In this document: piece by piece, positions 8,789 through 18,813 of the stretch
Numbering within the stretch: the stretch's first letter is position 1
Layout: each line of letters begins with the position of its first letter
Assembly: GCA_030540195.1 (NCBI GenBank)
Contig: JAUNWT010000003.1
Coordinates: forward strand, 28,099-92,098
Direction of reading: 5' to 3'
DNA: 64,000 nt
Origin: Bacillota bacterium
Lineage (GTDB): Bacteria > Bacillota_I > Bacilli_A > Erysipelotrichales > Coprobacillaceae
Notes under the pieces: model-generated
The model's input: only the letters and a program-made list of their open reading frames with translations
What the model was told of the DNA's origin: nothing
The model's database searches: none
Position numbers and translations under genes: made by a program

Positions 8789-8814
8789 AAAACAACCTCA
8801 TAAGAGGTTGTTTT
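8789..8814 (-). terminator. Hairpin between pflB and pflA (possible attenuator)
   Basis: Perfect 11-bp stem AAAACAACCTC with its complement and a 4-base loop, ending in four U residues. Lying inside the pflB-pflA intergenic gap, it may stop part of the pflB transcripts, so that far more lyase than activase is made, or stabilise the pflB mRNA 3' end. Confidence 0.7.
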
Positions 8815-8836
8815 AAATATTTGATTAAGTTATTGA

Positions 8837-11101
8837 TTACATATGATCATGACAAGTTCTTGAAATAACGTCTAATTGTTGTTCACGAGTTAAATCAATG
8901 AATTTAACAGCATATCCAGATACACGAATTGTGAAGTTTGCATATTCTTCTTTTTCTGGATGTTCCATAGCATCAATTAATTTTTCTTTTCCAAATACAT
9001 TAACATTTAAGTGATGAGCACCTTGTTCAAAATATCCATCCATAACTTGTACTAAGTTATCAACTCTTTCACCTTCATCATGTCCTAAAGCATCTGGATT
9101 GATTGTTTGAGTATTAGAAATACCATCTAATGCCCATTCATATGGTAATTTAGCAACTGAGTTTAATGAAGCTAATAAACCATTTTGTTCTGCACCATAA
9201 GATGGGTTAGCACCTGGTGATAATGGTTCACCTGCTTTACGTCCATCAGGTAATGAACCTGTAGCTTTACCATAAACAACGTTTGAAGTGATTGTTAAGA
9301 TAGAAGTTGTTGGTTCTGAATCTCTGTAAGTATGATGTTTTTTGATTTTAGCTAAGAATTCACCTAATAACCATACAGCGATATCATCAGCACGATCATC
9401 ATCGTTACCATATCTTGGGAAGTCACCTTCAACTTCGTAATCCACTACGATACCATCTTCATCTCTGATTGTTTTAACTTTAGCATATTTGATTGCGCTT
9501 AATGAATCTACTACATGTGAGAATCCAGCGATACCAGTTGCGAAAGTACGTTTTACATCAGTGTCAATTAATGACATTTGTGCAGCTTCATAATAATATT
9601 TATCATGCATATATTGAATTAAGTTTAATGTATTAACATAAAGATCTGCTAACCATTCCATCATTTGGTCATAACGTTCCATAACTTCATCGTAGTCTAA
9701 GTATTCAGAAGTAATTGGACGATATTTTGGAGCTACTTGATCTTTAGTTTTTTCATCAACACCACCATTGATAGCGTAAGTTAAACATTTAGCTAAGTTA
9801 GCACGTGCACCAAAGAATTGCATTTCTTTACCAGTTTGGGTAGCTGATACACAACAACAAATTGAGTAATCATCTCCCCATACAGGACGCATTACATCAT
9901 CATTTTCATATTGGATTGAGCTAGTATCTACTGAGATCTTAGCAGCAAAACGTTTGAAGTTTTCTGGTAATGCTTTTGTATATAAAACTGTTAAGTTTGG
10001 TTCTGGTGAAGGACCCATGTTTTCTAATGTGTGTAAGAAACGGAAACAGTTTTTAGTAACCATTGAACGTCCATCAGTTCCTAAACCAGCAACTTCAAGT
10101 GTAGCCCATACTGGGTCACCAGAGAATAATTGGTTGTAAGAAGGGATACGTGCAAATTTAACCATTCTACATTTCATAACGAAATGGTCAACTAATTCTT
10201 GTGCTTCTTCTTCTGTAATTGTTCCGTTAGCTAAATCTCTTTCTACATAGATATCTAAGAAAGTAGAGATACGTCCAACTGACATTGCAGCACCATTTTG
10301 AGTTTTGATTGCAGCTAAGTAACCAAAGTATAACCATTGGAATGCTTCATGAGCATTTTTAGCTGGTTTAGAAATGTCATATCCGTAGATAGCAGCCATT
10401 TCTTTCATACCTTTTAATGCTTTTACTTGTTCAGCAATTTCTTCTCTTTTACGGATAATGTCTTCAGTCATTGATCCACTACCACAATGATTGAAATCAT
10501 TTACTTTTTGTTCAATTAAGAAATCAACACCATATAAAGCAACACGACGATAATCACCAACGATACGTCCACGTCCGTATGTATCAGGTAAACCTGTAAT
10601 TACTTTATTATGACGTGCTTTTTTAATTTCTGGTGTATAAACATCGAATACTGCTTGGTTATGTGTTTTATGATATTTTGTGAAAATTTCATGTAATTTT
10701 TCATCTGGTTCATATCCATAAGTTGCAGCAGCTTGTTCTGCCATTTTGATACCACCATAAGGCATGAAAGCTCTTTTTAAAGGTTTATCAGTTTGTAAAC
10801 CAACAACTTTTTCTAAGTCTTTCATATCTTCATCGATATATCCAGGACCATAAGCAGTAAGTCCACTTACTACTTTTGTTTCACATTCTAATACGCCACC
10901 TTTAGCTCTTTCTTCTTTTTGTAATTTTTGAAGTTTTCCCCAAAGCTTATTAGTTGCTTCTGTAGGACCAGCTAAAAATGATTCATCTCCATCATAAGGT
11001 TTATAGTTATCTTGAATGAATTGGCGTGTATTTACTTCTTCTTTCCAAAGTCTTCCTTTAAAGCCTTTCCATTCTTCATTGAATTTATCTGTTAAAGCCA
11101 T
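8837..11101 (-). CDS. pflB: Formate C-acetyltransferase (pyruvate formate-lyase)
   Basis: Glycyl-radical enzyme that splits pyruvate with CoA into acetyl-CoA and formate during anaerobic sugar fermentation. 754 residues, typical length. The paired active-site cysteines lie in the CCCVSAT segment around residue 420, and the C-terminal radical site RVSGYAV has Gly729, 25 residues from the end. GGAGG precedes the start codon. With pflA directly downstream and a strong promoter plus a cre-like site upstream it forms a standard pfl unit. Products probably go on to formate, acetate (through the PduL-type enzyme at 45554) and ethanol. Confidence 0.98.
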   Translation of the reverse strand: MALTDKFNEEWKGFKGRLWKEEVNTRQFIQDNYKPYDGDESFLAGPTEATNKLWGKLQKLQKEERAKGGVLECETKVVSGLTAYGPGYIDEDMKDLEKVVGLQTDKPLKRAFMPYGGIKMAEQAAATYGYEPDEKLHEIFTKYHKTHNQAVFDVYTPEIKKARHNKVITGLPDTYGRGRIVGDYRRVALYGVDFLIEQKVNDFNHCGSGSMTEDIIRKREEIAEQVKALKGMKEMAAIYGYDISKPAKNAHEAFQWLYFGYLAAIKTQNGAAMSVGRISTFLDIYVERDLANGTITEEEAQELVDHFVMKCRMVKFARIPSYNQLFSGDPVWATLEVAGLGTDGRSMVTKNCFRFLHTLENMGPSPEPNLTVLYTKALPENFKRFAAKISVDTSSIQYENDDVMRPVWGDDYSICCCVSATQTGKEMQFFGARANLAKCLTYAINGGVDEKTKDQVAPKYRPITSEYLDYDEVMERYDQMMEWLADLYVNTLNLIQYMHDKYYYEAAQMSLIDTDVKRTFATGIAGFSHVVDSLSAIKYAKVKTIRDEDGIVVDYEVEGDFPRYGNDDDRADDIAVWLLGEFLAKIKKHHTYRDSEPTTSILTITSNVVYGKATGSLPDGRKAGEPLSPGANPSYGAEQNGLLASLNSVAKLPYEWALDGISNTQTINPDALGHDEGERVDNLVQVMDGYFEQGAHHLNVNVFGKEKLIDAMEHPEKEEYANFTIRVSGYAVKFIDLTREQQLDVISRTCHDHM

Positions 11102-11137
11102 TTTGTTTATTTCCTCCTAAATCAACATTCCTTCATA

Positions 11138-11198
11138 ATTATAGCACTTACATTTTGCATAGACAACAAAAATTTAAAGAAAATGATGAGCGCTTACA
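11138..11198 (-). promoter_or_regulatory. pflB promoter and cre-like site
   Basis: -35 TTGTCT (11161-11166), 17 bp, extended -10 TGC-TATAAT (TATAAT at 11138-11143) on the minus strand. At 11185-11198 the sequence TGTAAGCGCTCATC matches the ideal B. subtilis-type cre in 11 of 14 positions. The remaining bases of the pflB-PRD gap (to 11336) hold no further feature I can support beyond the PRD gene's GGAGG. Confidence 0.65.
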
Positions 11199-11336
11199 TA
11201 ATTATTTTACATGTTCACTATAACAGGAATCATTCCTAAAATCCACTCATATGCTCATAAAAGATTATTTAATTTTTCCTAGCTTTTCTAATTGATTTAG
11301 TATATAGTTTACATAGACATTTTAGGAGGCTTTTTT

Positions 11337-12026
11337 ATGACATTATCAAATCAAGCTTTATCAAGCGCAGCTGATAAAGATTTAGAATTATCAAAGCAAG
11401 CATGTCAAGAAGCTGTAAATGAGGTTATTCAAAAAAATAATTTGTCATTGTCTACCCAATTTACACAAAATCTTGTTGTTCATCTTGCAATCGCAATACT
11501 TAGAATTAAAACAAATAATTATATTCCTTTAAGTCAAGGACAAATTACATCATATAAAGCAAATAAGAATTATGATTCAGCAGTTGAAATTTGCAACATC
11601 CTTAGTAAAAAGTTTGATATCGAATTTCCTGAATCTGAATTAGCACTTATTTCTATGTATTTATCTAAAAACAATGTTTTAGATGTTGAATTCAATGCCG
11701 GCGTTAATTTATTAGATGATGAAATTATTGAAGTTTTACAAAATACATTAGATTCTTTATTTGAACAAAAAGGAATTGATTTAAGACATAATGAAAAATT
11801 ACTTGTCTCTTTAGGATTACACTTAACACCAGCTCTTGATCGTCTATTAGAAGATTCACAAATTGAAAATCCTTTAACTGATAAAATCAAGGAAAGACAT
11901 CCTAAAGAATTTGCAATGGCAGAAATCTTAAATGATGCTATTGAAGCTATTTATCATAAAAGATTTACAGAAGATGAAGTCGCATACTTTGCTTTACATT
12001 TCATTGTTTCAGCAAGACAAAAATAA
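11337..12026 (+). CDS. Stand-alone tandem PRD protein without output domain
   Basis: 229-residue cytoplasmic protein that resembles the regulatory half of LicT/BglG-type antiterminators: two PTS regulation domains and nothing else. PRD1 spans roughly residues 20-115 with a histidine at 49 (VVHLAIAILR), but the second usual histidine is replaced by Tyr (ISMYLS). PRD2 spans about 120-229 with histidines in LGLHL and FALHF. There is no RNA-binding CAT domain before PRD1 and no DNA-binding or EII domain after it; AGGAGG eight bases before the ATG and the pflB divergent region upstream exclude a missed N-terminus. It may act by binding other PRD proteins or PTS components. Alternatively it is a decayed antiterminator, but the frame is intact. 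Confidence 0.8.
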   Translation: MTLSNQALSSAADKDLELSKQACQEAVNEVIQKNNLSLSTQFTQNLVVHLAIAILRIKTNNYIPLSQGQITSYKANKNYDSAVEICNILSKKFDIEFPESELALISMYLSKNNVLDVEFNAGVNLLDDEIIEVLQNTLDSLFEQKGIDLRHNEKLLVSLGLHLTPALDRLLEDSQIENPLTDKIKERHPKEFAMAEILNDAIEAIYHKRFTEDEVAYFALHFIVSARQK

Positions 12027-12050
12027 GAAGCTCACGCTTCTTATTTTTTT
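12022..12050. terminator. Bidirectional terminator between the PRD gene and the uvrA-like gene
   Basis: Perfect 10-bp stem AATAAGAAGC with its complement, 4-base loop, and seven U residues in the plus direction; it overlaps the end of the PRD gene and lies between two convergent genes. Confidence 0.85.
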
Positions 12051-14535
12051 ATAAATATTTACCTGTAATACTTTCCTTATTCTTTTTAATTTGTTCAACA
12101 GTTCCAGAAGCAACAATTCTTCCACCATCTTTACCACCACCAGGTCCCATATCAATAATATAGTCGGCATTTTTCATCACATCAATATCATGTTCAATAA
12201 CGATGACTGTAGCTCCTTGATCAATCAATGTTTGAAAAACTCTTAATAAAGTTTGAACATCTAAAGGATGGAGACCAATAGTTGGTTCATCAAAGATAAA
12301 AACCGAATCGTTTTGTGATTTGCTCATCTCACTAGCAAGTTTTAAACGTTGGGCTTCTCCACCTGATAAACTTGGTGTTTCTTCTCCTAAAGTTAAATAC
12401 CCTAAACCAAGATCTTCCAATACTTTTAATTTACGTGAAACACCTTTTAAATCAGCACACGCTTTTAAAGCCGTACGTACATCCATATTCATGAGTTCAG
12501 GTATAGAATATTCTTCATTCTTTGACGTATGATATTTAATCAAGTCACTTTCTTTATTATAACGGGACCCTCCACAATCTGGACAAACAATCTGTACGTC
12601 AGGTAAAAATTGTACATCCAAATTTAAAACGCCTGTTCCATCACAGGTTGGACATCTTAATTTTCCAGTATTATAGGAAAAGGCTCCTGCTTTATAACCT
12701 TTTTCTTTTGCCATATCGGTTTTAGCGAATTGTTTACGAAGTTCATCATGAACATTAATATAAGTAGCAACTGTAGAGCGGACATTGATTCCAATTGGTG
12801 ATGCATCAATCAACTTCACATGTTCAATTCCTTCCATTTCAATTTCTTTGATATGTTGAGGATATTCACTTTTATTAATAAATGCTTGCATTGCAGGAAG
12901 TAAACTTTCTAGAATCAAGGTTGTTTTTCCTGAACCAGAAACCCCCGTTACTACTGTCAGCTTTCCTTTAGGAATATCTACTTCTAAAGGATGAACCGTA
13001 TGAATACTATCTGTTGATAAATGAATCTTGCCAAATTCAAAAAGAGATTTTTCAAAAGAAACAGGACGGATTCTTTCTTGATAATCATGAGCTAAAAAGG
13101 GACCTATCATTGAATTCTTATTTTTAGAAATTTCTTCAATCGTTCCTTCAGCAATCACATAACCACCATTTTTACCTGCTTCTGGCCCCATTTCAATAAG
13201 CCAATTCGCTTCTTTAATGATTTGAATATCATGATCAACAAGTAAAATAGAATTTCCATCTTTAATCAAATCTTGCATCACCCCGGCAAGTCCATAAATA
13301 TTAGAAGGATGTAATCCAATTGAAGGTTCATCTAAAACATAAAGAATTCCTGTTGTACGATTTCGAATTGCACGTGCAAGTTGCATACGTTGTCTTTCCC
13401 CTGTTGATAATGTCGAAGTGGCACGATCTAATGACAAATAACCAAGTCCTAAATCCAATAATCTTTTTGATACTTCTAAAAAAGATTCACAAATTTGAAG
13501 TGCCATAGGTTTCATTTCTTCAGGTAATGAATCAGGTACACCTTTGACCCATTCAACTAATTCTTTTAAAGTCATTTGACAAGCTTCATCAATACTTATT
13601 CCTCTTAATTGAGGTTTTCTGGCTTCTTTTGATAAACGTGTTCCATGACACTCTGGACAAATTTCTTCTTTTAAAAAGCGTTCAACACGTTTCATTCCTT
13701 TATCATCTTTTACTTTCGATAAAGCATTTTCTACAGTATATGTTGCATTAAAATAAGTAAAATCCATTTCACCCGCATGATCTGTATTTTTAGCTTTATA
13801 AAAAATATGTTTCTTTTCTGCAGGTCCATAATAAACAATCTCTTTCTCTTTTTCCGTTAATTCATTAAAAGGAACATCCGTTCTTACACCCATAGCGCGA
13901 CAAACATCTGTCATTAAAGTCCACATGAGTGAATTCCATGGGGCAACTGCTCCTTGATCAATAGTAAGCGTTTTATCAGGAACAAGTGAATCAAGATCAA
14001 CCGTTCTCACCACACCTGTTCCTCCACATTTTGAACAAGCGCCTTGACTATTAAAAGCAAACTCTTCAGCACTTAAAGGCTTGATCTTTTCACCACAAAT
14101 TGGACAAATGATTTCCTTTTCCGCAGCCACATTTAAGGTTGGTTCAATATAATGCCCATTTTTACAGCAATGATTCGCTAGTCTTGAATACATTAAGCGT
14201 AAATTATTGAGGAGTTCTGTTCCTGTTCCAAAGGTACTACGAATTCCTGGAATACTTGGTCGTTGATGTAAAGCAAGTGCTGCAGGAACATAAAGAACCT
14301 CATCTACTTGTGCCTTGGTTGCACTTGTCATTCTTCTTCGCGTATAAGTTGACAAAGATTCTAAGTAGCGTCTTGACCCTTCACCATAAAGGACTCCCAT
14401 CACTAAAGAAGATTTACCTGAACCTGAAACCCCTGCAATAGCTACAATTTGATGAAGGGGAATATTCACATCGATATTTTTTAAATTGTGAACTTTTGCC
14501 CCTTTGACTTGTATCATCTTTGGTTGATTTTCCAT
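12049..14535 (-). CDS. UvrA-like ABC-class excinuclease subunit (short, UvrA2 type)
   Basis: Tandem ABC ATPase of the UvrA family, 828 residues against about 940 for housekeeping UvrA. It carries two P-loops (GVSGSGKSSL near residue 35, GVSGSGKTTL in the second half), two signature motifs (LSTGERQRMQLARA, LSGGEAQRLKLASE), two Walker B DEP motifs, and CxxC zinc-binding pairs (CPICGEK, CSKCGG, CPECHG, CPTCDG, CPDCGG). The shortness suggests that part of the UvrB-binding or insertion region is reduced, as in UvrA2-type paralogues linked to drug or DNA-damage tolerance. Start 14533-14535 follows AGAGGG; in-frame codons further upstream lack a ribosome site. No uvrB or uvrC nearby. Confidence 0.88.
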   Translation of the reverse strand: MENQPKMIQVKGAKVHNLKNIDVNIPLHQIVAIAGVSGSGKSSLVMGVLYGEGSRRYLESLSTYTRRRMTSATKAQVDEVLYVPAALALHQRPSIPGIRSTFGTGTELLNNLRLMYSRLANHCCKNGHYIEPTLNVAAEKEIICPICGEKIKPLSAEEFAFNSQGACSKCGGTGVVRTVDLDSLVPDKTLTIDQGAVAPWNSLMWTLMTDVCRAMGVRTDVPFNELTEKEKEIVYYGPAEKKHIFYKAKNTDHAGEMDFTYFNATYTVENALSKVKDDKGMKRVERFLKEEICPECHGTRLSKEARKPQLRGISIDEACQMTLKELVEWVKGVPDSLPEEMKPMALQICESFLEVSKRLLDLGLGYLSLDRATSTLSTGERQRMQLARAIRNRTTGILYVLDEPSIGLHPSNIYGLAGVMQDLIKDGNSILLVDHDIQIIKEANWLIEMGPEAGKNGGYVIAEGTIEEISKNKNSMIGPFLAHDYQERIRPVSFEKSLFEFGKIHLSTDSIHTVHPLEVDIPKGKLTVVTGVSGSGKTTLILESLLPAMQAFINKSEYPQHIKEIEMEGIEHVKLIDASPIGINVRSTVATYINVHDELRKQFAKTDMAKEKGYKAGAFSYNTGKLRCPTCDGTGVLNLDVQFLPDVQIVCPDCGGSRYNKESDLIKYHTSKNEEYSIPELMNMDVRTALKACADLKGVSRKLKVLEDLGLGYLTLGEETPSLSGGEAQRLKLASEMSKSQNDSVFIFDEPTIGLHPLDVQTLLRVFQTLIDQGATVIVIEHDIDVMKNADYIIDMGPGGGKDGGRIVASGTVEQIKKNKESITGKYL

Positions 14536-14655
14536 ATTATCCCTCTTTTCTTCTTTATTTATAAAGTATTTAAGCAAAATAAAAAAGAAGCTTTCGCTAT
14601 TTTCAAAAATCATTTACATATTTTCTTATTATTTTTATTTTTTTGTAAATAGCAT

Positions 14656-14687
14656 TTAAAAAAGTTGAATAGCTTTACTATCCAACT
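14656..14687 (-). terminator. Terminator of the rsmE-deoC operon
   Basis: Stem AAGTTGGATAG pairs with CTATTCAACTT (one G-U) around a 4- to 5-base loop, followed by six U residues, directly after the deoC stop codon. Confidence 0.85.
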
Positions 14688-15328
14688 TATTTTTCAACTA
14701 ATGAACATCCAGCACTTGTACCGATACGATCAGCCCCAGCTTCTACAATTTTAACCATGTCTTCATGAGTTCTCACTCCACCAGCAGCTTTTACTTTAGC
14801 TTTTCCTTGAACTGCTGCTTTCATGATTTGAACATCTTCAATGGTTGCTCCTCTTGTAGAGAACCCTGTACTTGTTTTGACATAATCAGCTTTTGCTTCA
14901 ACACATAATTCACATGCTTTTTTGATTTCTTCTTCTGTAAGTAAACATGTTTCTAAAATCACTTTAACAAGTGTTCCATTAGCTGCATCAACAACAGCTT
15001 TTACATCATCTCTTACTAAATCATAATTTTTATCTTTTAAAGCGCCGATATTCATCACCATATCGATTTCATCTGCCCCATTAGCGATGGCATCTTTTGT
15101 TTCAAATGCTTTTGTCGCACTTGTATTAGCACCTAATGGAAAACCAATAACCGTACAAACATTAACATCACTGTCTTTTAAATAATCTGCACAATAAGCC
15201 ACATGGCAAGGATTAATACAAACACTTGCAAATCCATATTCCATTGCTTCATCACAAATTCTTTTTACTGTTTCTAAAGGTGTATCTGCTTTTAAAACAG
15301 TATGATCAATCATCTTGTTGTAATTCAT
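14687..15328 (-). CDS. deoC: Deoxyribose-phosphate aldolase
   Basis: Class I aldolase that splits 2-deoxyribose 5-phosphate into glyceraldehyde 3-phosphate and acetaldehyde, the last step of deoxynucleoside salvage. 213 residues, usual length. The Schiff-base lysine is Lys151 in [19 protein letters not shown] and VKAAGGVRT are also in place. An ATG six codons upstream precedes rather than follows the AAGGAG, so the start at 15326-15328 is chosen. This overlaps the end of the murE-like gene by 23 bp, implying translational coupling. The other deo genes are absent here, so its place in this operon is probably by accretion. Confidence 0.95.
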   Translation of the reverse strand: MNYNKMIDHTVLKADTPLETVKRICDEAMEYGFASVCINPCHVAYCADYLKDSDVNVCTVIGFPLGANTSATKAFETKDAIANGADEIDMVMNIGALKDKNYDLVRDDVKAVVDAANGTLVKVILETCLLTEEEIKKACELCVEAKADYVKTSTGFSTRGATIEDVQIMKAAVQGKAKVKAAGGVRTHEDMVKIVEAGADRIGTSAGCSLVEK

Positions 15329-16772
15329 TTTCTTCTTCTCCTTCATATACTCTTTTTATCGCTTTTAAAGCCACCGCTTTATCGCCTTCATAATCTCTTT
15401 GTCCAACTTCCAAAGATATAAACTTCTCATGTCCTTTTCCAAGTAATAAAATCACATCTCCTGGACTTGCTTGTTCTACGGCTTGTTCTACCGCAATCGC
15501 TCTATTAGTAATGATAATGCTTGGAATATCCGTAATCGCTTCTTGGATTTCTTCACAAATATCTTCTACTTTTTCACCACGATCATCCAATTCCGTTAAA
15601 ATAACATGATCTAGATAGCGATTAGCAAGTTCACCAATTTTCTTTCTTCTAGCAATATGCCTTTTACTTGGTGCCCCTAGTACCGCAATGATTCTCCCTC
15701 TTGAAACACGATCTGCAAACTTAAATACATTTTCAAAATCTTTTGTATGACAACAATAATCAACAATAATCGTAATATTATGATGATTAGGAATGATTTC
15801 CATACGTCCATCGACCGGTTCTAATTCACCTATAGCTTCAATAATCATACGATCATCAAACCCAAGTCCTACTAAAGCACCAACTGTCGCCAATACATTA
15901 TAAATATTAAAATCAGCAATGACTGGACAATTGATATGATACTTATTTCCTTTTAATAATAAATCAAATTCACTATGGTCTATATAGAGTTCTATATTTT
16001 TAGCCATGATTTCACTTTCATTTTTAATACCATAGGTCATAATTCTTGCTTTTGTTGCTTCTTTGAATTCTTCAAATACTTCTACATCTTTATTCAATAC
16101 CGCAATCGAATTGGTAGATAACATTGAAAATAATTTCTTTTTACTTTCAATATAATGTCTTCTTGTCCCATGAAAATCTAAATGTTCATCTGAGATGTTT
16201 GTTAGCACTGCAATATTAAAATCTACCGCATCAATTCTTTTTAATGCAAGACCATGGCTGCTTGCTTCCATGGCAACCACCTTAACCCCACGTCTTGCCA
16301 TATCAAAAAGTTTCTTTTGAACATAGAGTGTTTCTGGTGTTGTATAAGGACATTCCTCTTTAACACCATCATATTCTAATGAGATTGTTCCCATATAAGC
16401 CGCTTTACAATAATGATCCATAACATTTTTTACCATCGAAGCAACCACTGTTTTACCACTTGTTCCTGTGACTCCAACAATACGCATTTTTTTACTTGGA
16501 TAATCATAAAAAACATTTGAAACACGATTCAATTCATCTAATGGATCCGCTACACGAATATAAATAATTCCCTGTTGTTTTTCAATGTCCTTACTATGAA
16601 CAATGACCTTTGCCCCTTGAAAGATGGCATCATCAATATAACGATGTCCATCTACACTTAATCCTTCAATACAAAAGAAAATAGAATAGGGTTTCACATA
16701 TCTTGAATCACTATGAATTGAATAGATCTTCATATCATTATCAATATCAAACAGCTCATTTAAACGTTTCAT
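15306..16772 (-). CDS. MurE-like Mur ligase (UDP-MurNAc-dipeptide-amino acid ligase family)
   Basis: 488-residue cytoplasmic Mur ligase with the three-domain MurE layout: an N-terminal UDP-binding domain ([17 protein letters not shown]), an ATPase domain with P-loop GVTGTSGKT, the [11 protein letters not shown] segment and a probable carbamylated lysine in IESKKKLF, and a C-terminal domain with GKGHE. In ordinary MurE the C-terminal motif DNPR/DNPA contacts the third amino acid; here the matching place reads LTELDDRGE. The VDYAHTPD motif is VDYCCHTKD. So it is MurE-like with altered specificity sites: either the peptidoglycan enzyme with an unusual third residue, or a paralogue. It overlaps mtaB by one base and deoC by 23. 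Confidence 0.85.
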   Translation of the reverse strand: MKRLNELFDIDNDMKIYSIHSDSRYVKPYSIFFCIEGLSVDGHRYIDDAIFQGAKVIVHSKDIEKQQGIIYIRVADPLDELNRVSNVFYDYPSKKMRIVGVTGTSGKTVVASMVKNVMDHYCKAAYMGTISLEYDGVKEECPYTTPETLYVQKKLFDMARRGVKVVAMEASSHGLALKRIDAVDFNIAVLTNISDEHLDFHGTRRHYIESKKKLFSMLSTNSIAVLNKDVEVFEEFKEATKARIMTYGIKNESEIMAKNIELYIDHSEFDLLLKGNKYHINCPVIADFNIYNVLATVGALVGLGFDDRMIIEAIGELEPVDGRMEIIPNHHNITIIVDYCCHTKDFENVFKFADRVSRGRIIAVLGAPSKRHIARRKKIGELANRYLDHVILTELDDRGEKVEDICEEIQEAITDIPSIIITNRAIAVEQAVEQASPGDVILLLGKGHEKFISLEVGQRDYEGDKAVALKAIKRVYEGEEENELQQDD

Positions 16773-18052
16773 TATACCACTCTTCCAATTAATATTTCAT
16801 CATATGAATCAATTATAACATTCTTCAATTGACCTATCAATTGCTTGTCACTTGGGACCTTTACAAGTAAATAATTATCGCCATGGCCAACATAGTAACC
16901 ATCTTCTTCTTTTTCAAAAAGAACTCTTAAAGTCTTTCCAATTTGAGACTTTGCATAATTTTCATTTAATTCATGAGACAGCGCAATCAAACGATTCACT
17001 CTTTCATGTTTAACTTTTTCATCTACTTGTACCATACGTGCTGCTGGTGTTCCTTTTCTCATTGAATAAGGGAAGACATGAAGTTGTGTATAACCTACTT
17101 TTTTAATAAATTCGTATGTTTTTTCAAACTCTTCTTCACTTTCTCCTGGGAAACCAACAATGACATCTGTCGTAAAAACAATATCTGGAACAAGTTTTCT
17201 AATTTTAGATAGTTTTTCATAATATTGTTCACAATTGTATTTACGATTCATTCGTTTTAAAGTTTCATCACACCCTGCTTGTAATGGTACATGTAAATGA
17301 TTAACGATAATTTCAGATTTTGAAATTAAATCAATAATATCATCCGTAATTTGACTTGTTTCAATAGAAGAAATACGAAGTCTCTTTAATCCTTCAATCT
17401 TTACAAGATCAACGAGTAGATCATAGAAACTATAATCTTCTAAATCTTCCCCATAACCTGCTGTATGGATTCCTGTTAAAACAATTTCTACATAGCCTTT
17501 AGCGACAAGATCTTTTGCTTGTTTAATAACACTTTCTGGTTTTCTTGAACGTACTCTCCCTCTTGCATAAGGAATAATACAATACGTACAAAAATTATTA
17601 CATCCATCTTGAATCTTTAAATACGCTCTTGTATGTAAAAAACGATCAATATTTAAATCTTCAAATTTTCTTAATTGTTTGACTTCCGATACTTTCACAA
17701 TTCTTTCATGAGTTTCTTGGAATTGTTCAACTAAATCCACAATTTCATTTCTAAATTGTGTTCCTAAAATAATACTGACACCATCAATCGCTTCAATATC
17801 TTGAGGAGCCACTTGACTATAACATCCCACAACACAAATTGTTGCGGCAGGATTTTTACGAATTGCTTTACGAATCATTTGACGTGATTTACTATCTCCT
17901 GTATTGGTAACAGTACATGTATTAATCACATAAACATCTGCTTCTTCTTTAAAGTCAACTTCTTGATAACCTGCTTCTTCAAACATATTCAACATAGCTT
18001 GAGATTCATAAGAGTTGACTTTGCATCCTAATGTATGAAATGCTACTTTCAT
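16772..18052 (-). CDS. mtaB: tRNA (t6A37) methylthiotransferase MtaB
   Basis: Radical SAM enzyme that adds a methylthio group to t6A at position 37 of ANN-decoding tRNAs. 426 residues. An N-terminal UPF0004 domain carries Cys10 (HTLGCKVN), the cysteine in INTCTVTN and CVVGCYSQ; the radical SAM cluster motif is in DGCNNFCTYC; a TRAM-like segment ends the protein. The HTLGCKVN start distinguishes MtaB from MiaB and RimO. It is in an operon with rsmE and a gene of unknown function upstream, a common Bacillota context, and shares one base with the next gene (TAATG). Confidence 0.95.
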   Translation of the reverse strand: MKVAFHTLGCKVNSYESQAMLNMFEEAGYQEVDFKEEADVYVINTCTVTNTGDSKSRQMIRKAIRKNPAATICVVGCYSQVAPQDIEAIDGVSIILGTQFRNEIVDLVEQFQETHERIVKVSEVKQLRKFEDLNIDRFLHTRAYLKIQDGCNNFCTYCIIPYARGRVRSRKPESVIKQAKDLVAKGYVEIVLTGIHTAGYGEDLEDYSFYDLLVDLVKIEGLKRLRISSIETSQITDDIIDLISKSEIIVNHLHVPLQAGCDETLKRMNRKYNCEQYYEKLSKIRKLVPDIVFTTDVIVGFPGESEEEFEKTYEFIKKVGYTQLHVFPYSMRKGTPAARMVQVDEKVKHERVNRLIALSHELNENYAKSQIGKTLRVLFEKEEDGYYVGHGDNYLLVKVPSDKQLIGQLKNVIIDSYDEILIGRVV

Positions 18053-18060
18053 TTTTTCAC

Positions 18061-18813
18061 CTACTTTAATTTCTTTATTATTTTTTTATGTATTTTATCA
18101 CTTATATAATTTAACTCATGGAGTTGTTCAATAAATTGTTGAGGTTGATAATAATATGTCATGAGATTTCTTATATCCTCTATATTTACATTTCCTTGGA
18201 AATATTTATCAACAATTGGAAAACTATCAACTAGATGAGCCGTTTCTTTATCAAAAATATAAATTTTCTTTAATCCATCATAATAGTAATATTCATAGTT
18301 TTCATCTTCTGCAATTCCTTTTAAAGAAGAAAAAGCAGAACGTAATACTTTTAATCCATATAATTGATAAGTTTGTTCAATATCTCTTGGATATTCTTTT
18401 ACATAAAGTTTATGTTGTTTTAAAGTCAACAACATATAGTTCTTTAAATATCTTTCATTAATAAACGGTTCTAAATGAGGAATCATAATAATTTGATCTT
18501 CATGTTTCATTAACTTTAATTCCTTTAAAACATCACTTAAGATACTATTAAACATTTTTTGTTTTTCTTCATAATTTAAATATTGAATAGCATCTTGTGT
18601 TTCATAGGCAAATTTTTTATATTCTTCCTCGATTTTATTTTTATTAAATATACTATTTAAGACAACTTCATATTTAAACATTTCTTCTTCATTTGTCATT
18701 TTAAAATTGAAACCATCTTCTACAAAAACTTCTTTTTGCCCTTCAAGAAGTCGAAACAAATCACATTTTTTATATTTTAATTCTAACCCATATTTCTTTA
18801 ATAACTTCATCAT
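18061..18813 (-). CDS. Unknown protein between rsmE and mtaB
   Basis: I do not recognise this 250-residue protein. It is charged and rich in Lys, Glu and Tyr, has no signal peptide or membrane segment, and contains a run of tyrosines (about residues 175-178, YEYYYYDG) and a second one near residue 218. Its start overlaps the rsmE stop codon by four bases (ATGA), with GGGAG eight bases upstream inside rsmE, and it ends nine bases before mtaB, so it is translationally coupled to two RNA-modification genes. A role linked to rRNA or tRNA is guilt by association only. Confidence 0.75.
   Translation of the reverse strand: MMKLLKKYGLELKYKKCDLFRLLEGQKEVFVEDGFNFKMTNEEEMFKYEVVLNSIFNKNKIEEEYKKFAYETQDAIQYLNYEEKQKMFNSILSDVLKELKLMKHEDQIIMIPHLEPFINERYLKNYMLLTLKQHKLYVKEYPRDIEQTYQLYGLKVLRSAFSSLKGIAEDENYEYYYYDGLKKIYIFDKETAHLVDSFPIVDKYFQGNVNIEDIRNLMTYYYQPQQFIEQLHELNYISDKIHKKIIKKLK

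Noticed and set aside
12049..14535. Housekeeping UvrA
   Set aside because: About 110 residues shorter than usual and not linked to uvrB, so labelled UvrA-like.
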